A DNA stretch of 64,000 nucleotides from Deltaproteobacteria bacterium (GTDB lineage Bacteria > Desulfobacterota > Binatia > UBA9968): NCBI GenBank assembly GCA_016874755.1, contig VGTH01000017.1:41906-105905 (forward strand), given 5' to 3'. Under the pieces are notes generated by a model. The model saw only the letters and a program-made list of their open reading frames with translations. It searched no databases and was not told the origin of the DNA. Shown one piece after another: positions 46,259 to 53,491 of the stretch. How positions within the stretch are numbered: the first letter of the stretch is position 1; every line of letters starts with the position of its first letter. Position numbers and translations under genes: made by a program.

Positions 46259-46413
46259 ATTCACCACGGAGTACGGGGGCACAGAGTCCGGATTAGAACA
46301 ACCACGAAACACACGAAATACGTGAAAGGTTTCGAATTTATTTTCGTGTGTTTCGTGTATTTCGTGGTTACTCCTAATCCGAACTCCGTGTCCTCCGTGC
46401 CACTGTGGTGAAT
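46259..46413. repeat. CACGGAG-family palindrome (outer, interrupted by a second element)
   Basis: ATTCACCACGGAG ... CACAGAGTCCGGATTAG pairs with CTAATCCGAACTCCGTG ... CACTGTGGTGAAT. A second palindrome occupies the centre of the hairpin. Confidence 0.9.
46300..46369. repeat. CACGAAA-family palindrome nested in another palindrome
   Basis: AACCACGAAACACACGAAAT pairs with TTTTCGTGTGTTTCGTG...TTTCGTGGTT around a TTTCGAATTT centre. It sits inside the loop of the 46259-46413 element. Confidence 0.9.
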
Positions 46414-46424
46414 CAGGAGCATCT

Positions 46425-47483
46425 ATGACCGAAGAACAACAATTACGCGAACTGGACGAGCGGCTGCGCAAGCTCAGCGTCGATGGACTCTGGTCGCAGC
46501 CTTCTGAGGCCGACAAGGCGACCTACAGTAAAGATCCGCACACCACTGTGCTACCGCATGTCTGGAAGTGGCCGGAGATGTACGACGCGATTCAAACCGT
46601 CGCCAACATGCACGGCCTCGACGGCAAAGCGGAGCGGCGCGTCTTGCGCCTGATCAATCCTGCTTACTTGAACAACACCAATCGGCGCCAACGCACGACG
46701 ACGCACACGATGTTAATGACGCTACAGCTCTTGAAGCCCGGCGAGATCGCCCACGACCATCGCCACAATTTCGCTGCGTTCCGATTTATCTTAAAGGGCA
46801 GCGGCGCCTACACCGTCGTCGAAGGTGAGAAGATTCCCATGGAAGCGGGCGATTTGATTCTCACACCGTCGATGACGTGGCACGGCCATCGCAACGGCAA
46901 TGAAGCCGTGGTGTGGTTGGATGGCTTGGACAATCCCCTGCTGTTCCTGCTGCAGTCAATTACCTGGGAGGCCCATTCAGATCGCATGCAGCCGATGAAA
47001 AACGAAGCGGAGCACACCGCGCCGCGGCTTGGCATGACACGCGCGACCTGGGAGGCGACAAACGACAGGCCCAGCTACAACCTGCACTACAAATGGAGTG
47101 ACACTTACGCGAATCTAAAGCGTCTCAGCGCCGGCCCGTGCAGTCCTTACGATGGTGTTTCTCTGGAATATGTCAACCCTGAGGGCGGCCACACAATGCC
47201 AACCATGTCCTGCGGCATTCAAATGCTGCGCCCCGGTGAAGTGACCAAGACGCACCGGCACAACTACAGCACCGTCTACCACGCTTTTCGCGGCAACGGC
47301 ACGATGATCGTCAACGGCGAAAAATTTGAATGGGAACAGGGCGACTGCTTCGTCCTGCCGCTTTGGGCGTGGCACAGCCACCAGAATCGTTCGAAGAGCG
47401 ACGATGCGATTCTGTTTTCCGTCAGCGATCGGCCGGTGATGGAGGCGTTGAAGCTGTTTCGCGAAGAACCCGGCGAGGGATAG
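46425..47483 (+). CDS. Gentisate 1,2-dioxygenase-like bicupin
   Basis: This 352-residue protein has a cupin 1 with the Fe(II) motif GEIAHDHRHNFAAFRFILKG and MTWHGHRNG, and a cupin 2 with KTHRHNYSTVYHAFRGNG and WAWHSHQN. Both match the HDH/HxH pattern of gentisate dioxygenases, which open the ring of 2,5-dihydroxybenzoate to maleylpyruvate. Other salicylate- or hydroxynaphthoate-cleaving members look alike, so the substrate is inferred only. The start lies directly after a nested palindromic repeat; AGGAG is 5 bases before the ATG. Confidence 0.88.
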   Translation: MTEEQQLRELDERLRKLSVDGLWSQPSEADKATYSKDPHTTVLPHVWKWPEMYDAIQTVANMHGLDGKAERRVLRLINPAYLNNTNRRQRTTTHTMLMTLQLLKPGEIAHDHRHNFAAFRFILKGSGAYTVVEGEKIPMEAGDLILTPSMTWHGHRNGNEAVVWLDGLDNPLLFLLQSITWEAHSDRMQPMKNEAEHTAPRLGMTRATWEATNDRPSYNLHYKWSDTYANLKRLSAGPCSPYDGVSLEYVNPEGGHTMPTMSCGIQMLRPGEVTKTHRHNYSTVYHAFRGNGTMIVNGEKFEWEQGDCFVLPLWAWHSHQNRSKSDDAILFSVSDRPVMEALKLFREEPGEG

Positions 47484-47498
47484 CTCTACCAAAGTAGT

Positions 47499-47588
47499 GT
47501 AGGTCGGGTTAGCGCAGCGCAACCCGACAAGTCACGCCCAAAGTCTACGAATCGGAATGTTGGGTCACGCTCACGCTAACCCACATAT
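47499..47588. repeat. GGGTTAGCG-type dispersed repeat pair
   Basis: GTAGGTCGGGTTAGCGCAGC, with GCAACCCGACA, is followed by TGTTGGGTCACGCTCACGCT and AACCCACAT. These are two hairpin units of a repeat type common in environmental genomes. There is no gene between 47484 and 47662. Confidence 0.7.
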
Positions 47589-47662
47589 TCGGCCCGCCTG
47601 TCCTGAGGTTTTTATCGGGAGCAACCGATTTAACGTGTTCGCCTTCAGCGGTTTGAACTCGT

Positions 47663-48820
47663 TTAGGACAAGATTCTCGGTCCAAACAACTTCACCGCAT
47701 TGTCCCAGAGAATTGTCCGCTTTGCATCGGCCGACGTGATCTGTGCGTCAAACATCGGCAGAGCCTTGGCGGGTTCAACGGCGTCGGCATGCGGATAATC
47801 TGTGTTCCAGACGATGTTTTCGCCGTTCAGTTCGCTCACTACAAAGTTGAGGGCTCGCTCGTCGCTATCGCAGGAAATCGTGCACTGGCGCATGAAATAT
47901 TCGCTCGGCAGCATGCAGAGCCTTTCCGACTTACCCATGACGCTGTTGCGGCCGTGCGTATGATCGTCCATGCGGCCGAGCCAAAACGGCAGCCAGCCGG
48001 CGTTCGATTCGAGAATCGCCAAACGTAGTTTCGGAAACCGTTCGAGCAGGCCGGTGAAGATAAAGTGGCCGAGGGTCGCCATGTTGTCGCACGGAAAACC
48101 AAGCGCATGATTCAAGCCGCGCAGCGCCAGCTCCATGTCGTCTTTGCGATGGCCTTCCAATTTTCGAAACGGCTGGAAGCGGCGCTGACGATTTTCACCG
48201 TGGCAGGCGATGGGAAAATCGAGCTCGCAGGCAAGCTGCCAGAGCGGGTCGTACTGCGGCTCGTGCAGCCACTTGCCCTCGGGCAGGTAAGGATTGCGCA
48301 CCGAAACCGCGCCCAACTCGGTGACAGCGCGGCGCGCTTCTTTAACCATCTCACCGACATCGGAGCCCGGCAGCACGGCGACAAACTTGAGCCGCTTGGG
48401 GTCGGCGCTGCAATACTCATGGCACCAATTGTTGTAAGCCCGGCACATGGCAGCGCCGAGCTGCAAGTCTTTGAGCGCCACACGATAGGCGAAGTTGCCG
48501 TTGTTGCCGGTCGGCAAGAGCACTTGGATATCCCATCCAAACTGATCCATGTCGCGCAGGCGAATGGCCGGCGACCACCATTGCCGGTAGGCTTCGCCAT
48601 ATTTTTCTTCCATCGCCCGCCGGGCGCTCTCAGGCGGCGCCGCTTGGATCTCGCCCTTGCCGATGAATTCCCCATCGGGCTCGTACACCATGATGTTGCC
48701 ATCCATAAAGGCAACTTTGGGGACCTGATCGCGGTATTTAGCCTCGACATTGCGCGTCCAAAGATCCTGCGGCTCGTGCATGTGCCCGTCGGCGTCGATA
48801 ACGTTGAATCCGTTCCACAT
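47663..48820 (-). CDS. Amidohydrolase family 2 (PF04909-type) protein B
   Basis: This 385-residue protein has metal-site elements IDADGHMHEP at the N-terminus, IACHGENRQRRF, ILESNAGWLPFWLGRMDDH and VWNTDYPHADAVEP. It has the same overall plan as protein A at 41819, with an extra insert near residues 40-80. It probably catalyses hydrolysis or decarboxylation of an aromatic or cyclic acid. GGAGGTCGCG precedes the ATG. It is a single gene, convergent with the bicupin gene. Confidence 0.9.
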   Translation of the reverse strand: MWNGFNVIDADGHMHEPQDLWTRNVEAKYRDQVPKVAFMDGNIMVYEPDGEFIGKGEIQAAPPESARRAMEEKYGEAYRQWWSPAIRLRDMDQFGWDIQVLLPTGNNGNFAYRVALKDLQLGAAMCRAYNNWCHEYCSADPKRLKFVAVLPGSDVGEMVKEARRAVTELGAVSVRNPYLPEGKWLHEPQYDPLWQLACELDFPIACHGENRQRRFQPFRKLEGHRKDDMELALRGLNHALGFPCDNMATLGHFIFTGLLERFPKLRLAILESNAGWLPFWLGRMDDHTHGRNSVMGKSERLCMLPSEYFMRQCTISCDSDERALNFVVSELNGENIVWNTDYPHADAVEPAKALPMFDAQITSADAKRTILWDNAVKLFGPRILS

Positions 48821-48851
48821 CGCGACCTCCAGAATACCGGATTCGGATCAA

Positions 48852-48921
48852 TTAACCGCAGAGAGCGCAAAGAACGCAAAAGTTCCGAAATCTCATCTTT
48901 GCGGCCTTTGCGTCTTTGCGC
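48852..48921. repeat. CGCAAAG-family palindrome upstream of amidohydrolase B
   Basis: TTAACCGCAGAGAGCGCAAAG and the inverse CTTTGCGGCCTTTGCGTCTT with TTGCGCGAG surround AGTTCCGAAATC. Confidence 0.85.
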
Positions 48922-48934
48922 GAGTTTTTTCAGA

Positions 48935-49663
48935 TCAGTCTACGGCCACTAACTTGCCACTCTGGTGCTCGACCGTTTTCCCGGTCATCTCCATGCCCGC
49001 TTGCGCGGCGAGGACAAAGCCGTTGCCCAGTGAATCCGGCGCCGGCAAGCGCTGGCGCGCTTCCTCAGGTGCGTCCTCGGTCGCAATCGCTTGCTTGGGA
49101 CTGAAGGCAACGACGCAGACGTTCCACTCGCGCTCTTCCTCGGCCATGTATTTCGTAAAGGTGCGGATCGCGTCTTTGCTGACGACGTAGGGCGACGCGC
49201 CGTGGTTCTCCGGGCGCCCGCCGCCCCAGAGATTGACGATATTCCCCGAGCGCCGCTCCTCCATAAATGGCACAACGTACTTGGAACAGAGAAACGTGCC
49301 GCCAAGATTCGTTTGAATCACGCTGTTCCAAAAATCGTAACTGAGATTTCTCACCCGCGGCCACTTCGGAATGCCCCAGTTGAAATGGGGCACGATGCCG
49401 GCGTCGTTGATCAACGCGTCGATTTGGCCGAAGCGCGTGGCCGTTTCGTGCATCAATCGGCGCACGTCTTTTTCATCGCGCACGTCAGTCGGCACGGCCA
49501 GCACTTCGGCGCCCAATCCTTTGATTTCCCCTGACGTTTTGTGCAGCCGCTCGGCATCGGCGTCGGCCAACACGACCTTCGCGCCCGCCTTTGCCAGTGT
49601 ATGCGCCGCGTGACGGCCGATGCCCTTGGCGCCGCCTGTAACGATGACTACTCTTCCCTGCAT
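48935..49663 (-). CDS. Short-chain dehydrogenase/reductase with atypical active site
   Basis: This 242-residue Rossmann protein has the cofactor motif VTGGAKGIGRHAA and the NAG-type motif ALINDAGIVPHF (NDAG). The YxxxK pair is in SPYVVSKDA. The catalytic Ser expected 13 residues before the Tyr is replaced by Trp (NLWGGGRPE), so activity may be altered. TAGGAGG precedes the ATG. The context of amidohydrolases and cupins suggests a catabolic role, but this is inference. Confidence 0.85.
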   Translation of the reverse strand: MQGRVVIVTGGAKGIGRHAAHTLAKAGAKVVLADADAERLHKTSGEIKGLGAEVLAVPTDVRDEKDVRRLMHETATRFGQIDALINDAGIVPHFNWGIPKWPRVRNLSYDFWNSVIQTNLGGTFLCSKYVVPFMEERRSGNIVNLWGGGRPENHGASPYVVSKDAIRTFTKYMAEEEREWNVCVVAFSPKQAIATEDAPEEARQRLPAPDSLGNGFVLAAQAGMEMTGKTVEHQSGKLVAVD

Positions 49664-49748
49664 GATATAAGCCTCCTAATTTAATGTTTCAAAAATCTCG
49701 GGCAAAATCTTTATTGCGTAGTTGCGCAATTGCGCAACTATGCAAGTA

Positions 49749-50081
49749 TCAGCTTTCGTCCGGCTCACCGTCGGCGCCGCTTTCGATCATTTCTTCAAAA
49801 TCATCAGGCAGCGGCTCACCAGTTTCATCGGCCATCGTCTTACCCATCTCTTTAGCCCAGCGCGCCATCGCCTTGGGATCGTCCATGTCGCCCAGCTGAC
49901 TCAAATCGGCGATATCTTCAATGGATCGCTTGGACCGCGCCCGTGCGGGGCGCGAGATTAACTTGCGCAGTTTTTTACCGCCGCATCGGGTGCATTCTGG
50001 CTCGTTCGAGTCAGCCACGACGCCAACGAGACAAGAGAAGGGTTTCTTACAGTCAAGACAAAGGTACTCGTAAATCGGCAT
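49749..50081 (-). CDS. FmdB-type zinc ribbon protein
   Basis: This 110-residue protein starts at MPIYEYLCLDCKKPFSC, the family hallmark; the longer upstream frame is repeat DNA. The zinc ribbon uses Cys8, Cys11, Cys30 and Cys33 (EPECTRCGG). An acidic helical tail (MARWAKEMGKTMADETGEPL) follows. FmdB-type proteins are putative regulators linked to amide/formamide metabolism genes, with the role poorly defined. The upstream repeat at 50131-50218 separates it from the epimerase gene. Confidence 0.85.
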   Translation of the reverse strand: MPIYEYLCLDCKKPFSCLVGVVADSNEPECTRCGGKKLRKLISRPARARSKRSIEDIADLSQLGDMDDPKAMARWAKEMGKTMADETGEPLPDDFEEMIESGADGEPDES

Positions 50082-50130
50082 CTCCACGCGCTCCCAGTTC
50101 TCGTCGAGCAGTCGGCCGAAAAACTCTTCG

Positions 50131-50218
50131 GAGCCCTTCGACTGAGCTCCGGGCGCACGGATCGGAGGTGGAATCTTTGCAGAAAGTCCGTTCATGCTGA
50201 GCTTGTCGAAGCATTCTT
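50131..50218. repeat. TTCGAC-type dispersed repeat, partial copy
   Basis: GAGCCCTTCGACTGAGCTCC and AGTCCGTTCATGCTGAGC, then TTGTCGAAGCATTCTTA, form the two halves, the same layout as at 27375-27494. Confidence 0.75.
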
Positions 50219-50330
50219 ACGAGTTTTCAGCAGCCCGCAGCGATATTTCCCCTCAGAGCTTAAGCGGGCGCGATGAATCGCGGCCCTTGCTACGCCGGAT
50301 CTCTCTGCTTTCCGCTCTCTCGGCGTCTCC

Positions 50331-51158
50331 CTACTTTCGCCAGCTGTGCACTGGCTGCCAACCCAGCAACTCCTTGGCGCGCGTGTTCGAATAGACGCCT
50401 GCGCTGCCGGTCAGCGCGCGCGCTTTGTCGCCTATCGCCGGTTTGACACGCGGATAGAAATCGCACAGCGGCTCGGCGATGGTGCTGTCGTCGGCAACGG
50501 CGAACATGATCGTGCCGCCGCGCAGCGGCCGTTTGACGGCTAAACCAAACGCCACTGCCAAATCGCGCGCGTCGACGTAGCTGTAAGCCTGAAACCCGGA
50601 CGGCTTGCGGCCGCCGGATTTGCTCATCTCTTCGAGCTCATCGGGTGTCACCACGCCGCTCGGCCTAAGGCTGACAGTCACCAATCCCTTCAGCGCGTAG
50701 GAGCGCGCGATCGTCTCGCCGATCTCTTTCGACAAGCCGTACACATCCACCGGGCGGAGCGGATGGTTTTCATCAATCGGCAAATAGTCGGGCATGAAGT
50801 CTTCGCTGTAGCTCCAGCCCACTATCGCATTGCTACTCGCGGAAACGACCCGTTTCACACCGAGGCGAAAGGCGGCGTGATGGACATTGAACGTGCCGAT
50901 CACGTTGGTCTCATAAACCAAGCGGGTCGTCGCGATGTTGGGATTGTGAATCGCAGCAAGATGAATCACCGCATCGGCGCCGTGCATCGCTTCCATCACT
51001 TGGCCAAGGTCCTGAATATCGCCGATGAGATATTTCACCGCGCCGCGCTCGGGCCCAGGGATTTGGTCGAGCACCGTAACTTGATGCGAAGCACTGACCA
51101 ACTCCTGAACGAGATAGCGGCCAATTTTGCCTTGTCCACCGGTGACGAGAATCTTCAT
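50331..51158 (-). CDS. NAD-dependent epimerase/dehydratase
   Basis: This 275-residue protein starts at MKILVTGGQGKIGRYLVQEL (51158); the 38-codon upstream extension is a dispersed repeat. It is an extended SDR with GGQGKIG nucleotide binding, VIHLAAIHNPN, VSASSNAIVG and the YGLSKEIGE active-site Tyr/Lys. It is likely a sugar-nucleotide or small-molecule epimerase or dehydratase, substrate unknown. It lies between FmdB and amidohydrolase C on the minus strand. Confidence 0.88.
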   Translation of the reverse strand: MKILVTGGQGKIGRYLVQELVSASHQVTVLDQIPGPERGAVKYLIGDIQDLGQVMEAMHGADAVIHLAAIHNPNIATTRLVYETNVIGTFNVHHAAFRLGVKRVVSASSNAIVGWSYSEDFMPDYLPIDENHPLRPVDVYGLSKEIGETIARSYALKGLVTVSLRPSGVVTPDELEEMSKSGGRKPSGFQAYSYVDARDLAVAFGLAVKRPLRGGTIMFAVADDSTIAEPLCDFYPRVKPAIGDKARALTGSAGVYSNTRAKELLGWQPVHSWRK

Positions 51159-51179
51159 GGCTTTGTGGCTGTATTCTTT

Positions 51180-51271
51180 ACCTCCCTTTGAAAAAGGGGG
51201 GTAGGGGGGATTTTCGTCGTCGCGAAAAAAACAAATCCCCCTCGATCCCCCCTTTTCCAAAGGGGGAAGCA
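51180..51271. repeat. CCCCTTTG-type dispersed palindrome
   Basis: CCTCCCTTTGAAAAAGGGGG, then GTAGGGGGGATTTTC, pairs with AAATCCCCCTCGATCCCCCC and TTTTCCAAAGGGGGAAG. It is open in the epimerase frame and therefore mimics an N-terminal extension. Confidence 0.85.
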
Positions 51272-51305
51272 ACGCACTTCGTGCATCGATACGGTCTCGG
51301 CATTT

Positions 51306-52334
51306 CTACAGGCTGTAGAGAGCGCGCGGATTGTCGCTGACAATCTTCGCCGCAACGGCTGGGGTCAACCGTGCGTCGCTGCAGACACCGTTCAACGCGC
51401 CCAGCTCCGTCGCGCTATCGGCATGGCCGTAGTCGGTGCCGACGACGAGGTTATCGTCGCCCGCGGCTTGAATGATGTAGGGCAGATCGTCGCTGGTTTC
51501 GACGCCGACGTAGAAGCGGCTGTCGCGCAGCAGGTTCTTCGTGTCTAGCGTGCGGCCTTGCAGTTTGTAGCGCTTGTCGAGGTCGGTCATCACATAGGGC
51601 AGCCACTGGGCGCTGACTTCGAGAAAAGCGATTTTCAGCTTGGGAAAGCGTTCGGGAATCTTGTCCATGATGAGATTGTGAAACGCCCCGACGATGACCA
51701 ATTTAAATTTGGCAAAGCCGATGGTCTCATACTTGTAATAATCGAAGAGTGCCGTGCTGCCGGTGGCGGAATGGATGCAGATCGGCAAGTCCAAGCGGCT
51801 CGACGCGTCATAGAGCGGAAAGAAATAGCTGTCGCTCAACAGTTTTTCGCATTCCGAACCGCGGGAAAAGATGCCCACCGCGCCGTTTTCTTTGGCGAAC
51901 TTGGCCTCTTCGTAGACCTTGTCCATGCTGAACAGTGGCAGTACGGCGACCCAGCGCAGCCGTTCTTTGGCTTGCTTCCAGATGTCGGCCATCCAGCGGT
52001 TGTAACTGCGGGCGAGGGCGAGCTCGATTTCTGGACGCTGCGTCAGCGGAATGATGAAGACCGTTGGGGAAATCACTTGAATGTCGACGCCCAGCTCGTC
52101 CATGTGTTTGAGCCGCGCGTTAACGTCGCGCAGCTCGCGCGACGCCATCGGCGTGTTCTTGCCGACGTTGCGCGATTTCAAGCGCAGCGTGCCGTCGACC
52201 AACCAGTACTCGTCATTAGACGAGCCGTCGTTGGGGCCCACCACTTGCGGGCGAAACTTGCGTTCCGCACCGTCCATGTATTCCCAGGTTTTCTCGGTCT
52301 CCAGCACGTGCGCATCGGCGTCGATTTTGATCAT
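51306..52334 (-). CDS. Amidohydrolase family 2 (PF04909-type) protein C
   Basis: This protein of about 342 residues starts at MIKIDADAHVLETEKTWEYM. Metal-site elements are IDADAHV, ICIHSATGSTALF, FLEVSAQWLPYV and VVGTDYGHADSA. It is the most divergent of the three family members here. Ring-cleavage-product hydrolase or decarboxylase activity is possible; the substrate is unknown. Its promoter region is shared with the repeat at 52472, with the Mo-hydroxylase genes divergent. Confidence 0.88.
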   Translation of the reverse strand: MIKIDADAHVLETEKTWEYMDGAERKFRPQVVGPNDGSSNDEYWLVDGTLRLKSRNVGKNTPMASRELRDVNARLKHMDELGVDIQVISPTVFIIPLTQRPEIELALARSYNRWMADIWKQAKERLRWVAVLPLFSMDKVYEEAKFAKENGAVGIFSRGSECEKLLSDSYFFPLYDASSRLDLPICIHSATGSTALFDYYKYETIGFAKFKLVIVGAFHNLIMDKIPERFPKLKIAFLEVSAQWLPYVMTDLDKRYKLQGRTLDTKNLLRDSRFYVGVETSDDLPYIIQAAGDDNLVVGTDYGHADSATELGALNGVCSDARLTPAVAAKIVSDNPRALYSL

Positions 52335-52471
52335 AGGAGTTTCTCCGACAAAAGGGTTGACTGCTGCGGTTCTCATAACACCCGCTAAAGTACCGCGTCA
52401 ATGATTCTCCTTGACAGCACCCCGTTGTGTGATAGGTAGCGGGCACAGTCCTGGATTCTGCTGAAGACCCA

Positions 52472-52580
52472 AGAATGCTTCGACAGGCTCAGCATGAACG
52501 GATTTTTCATGAGCGATTGCAACTCCGATTCCGTTCGTCCTGAGCCTGTCGAAGGACTCCGGATGGGTTTTTCGGCAGAA
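52472..52580. repeat. TTCGAC-type dispersed repeat, copy 3
   Basis: AGAATGCTTCGACAGGCTCA ... CCGTTCGTCCTGAGCCTGTC GAAGGACTCCGGATGGGTTTTTC matches 5011-5138 along its entire length. It lies between the divergent amidohydrolase C and Mo-hydroxylase genes. Confidence 0.85.
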
Positions 52581-52624
52581 TCTGATTATCCACGGGACTA
52601 ATTTCCCTTCGGGTGTTTTTCGCC

Positions 52625-53476
52625 ATGCAAAGTTTCGAACTTGCCGAACCGCACACGCTCGAAGAAGCGTGCCGCCTCTTGAGCGATGACAGTGACGCCA
52701 AAGTAGTCGCCGGCGGCACCGCCCTGCTGAATCTCATCAAGCACGGCATCTTCATCCCAAAGACTCTGGTCAATTTAAAAAAGGTGAGCGCCGCCGGCGC
52801 CATCGCGTACAATGAAAACACCGGACTCAAGATCGGCGCACTGGCAACTATTTTCGACGTCGAGTCCGACCCGCTCGTACGGCAGTATTATCCCGCGCTG
52901 GCAGAGGCCTGCCATCTGGTCGCTAACATTCGTATCCGCAACATGGCGACCATCGGCGGCAACTTGGCGCATGGCGACTATCAGTCCGATCCGCCGACTA
53001 TTTTGGTCGCCCTCGATGCCAGCGTCGAGCTGATGCGCAAAGGCGGCACACGCCTGGTGAAACTCGCCGATTTCTTGCTCGGCAGCTATGAGACGGCGTT
53101 GGAGCCAGGAGAATTGGTGTCGGCGCTGCTGGTTCCGCCGCTTGTCGGCTGGCGCAGCACCTATGTCAAATTTACCACCGGCTCGTCGGAAGAACGGCCC
53201 GCCGCGGGGATCGCCGCGCTGGCGCGTATGGAAAATGGCAGTTGCCGCGATCTACGCTTGGTTGTCGGCGCCGTTTCGCCCCGCCCGGTGCGCATTTTTC
53301 AAGCAGAGGAGATGGCCAAAGGAAAAGAACTCACTCCCGCTCTGCTGGCCGACATCGGCGCCGAAGCGAGCCGGACGGTGGATCCCATCGATGATTTGCG
53401 CGGCCCGGCCGACTACAAGCGTCATCTTGTCGGAGTGCTCGCGCGGCGCGCCTGCGGCGCAGTCACCCAAGCTTGA
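52625..53476 (+). CDS. Molybdenum hydroxylase FAD-binding subunit (CoxM/XdhB-like)
   Basis: This protein of about 283 residues starts at MQSFELAEPHTLEEACRLLS. FAD motifs are VVAGGTALLNLIKHG (close to AGGTDLL) and NIRIRNMATIGGNLAHGDYQ (TIGGN). The C-terminal CO-dehydrogenase-flavoprotein domain has GSSEERPAAGIAAL. It passes electrons from the 2Fe-2S subunit. It is first in the M-L-S operon with the genes at 53492 and 55812. Confidence 0.92.
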   Translation: MQSFELAEPHTLEEACRLLSDDSDAKVVAGGTALLNLIKHGIFIPKTLVNLKKVSAAGAIAYNENTGLKIGALATIFDVESDPLVRQYYPALAEACHLVANIRIRNMATIGGNLAHGDYQSDPPTILVALDASVELMRKGGTRLVKLADFLLGSYETALEPGELVSALLVPPLVGWRSTYVKFTTGSSEERPAAGIAALARMENGSCRDLRLVVGAVSPRPVRIFQAEEMAKGKELTPALLADIGAEASRTVDPIDDLRGPADYKRHLVGVLARRACGAVTQA

Positions 53477-53491
53477 GAGAGAGTCATCGTC

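Noticed and set aside
50082..50195. N-terminal extension of the FmdB-type protein
   Set aside because: Upstream codons overlap a TTCGAC repeat and the zinc-ribbon family begins at MPIYEY.
51159..51272. N-terminal extension of the epimerase
   Set aside because: The 38 codons are a dispersed CCCCTTTG palindrome; the Rossmann start MKILVTGG is the family start.
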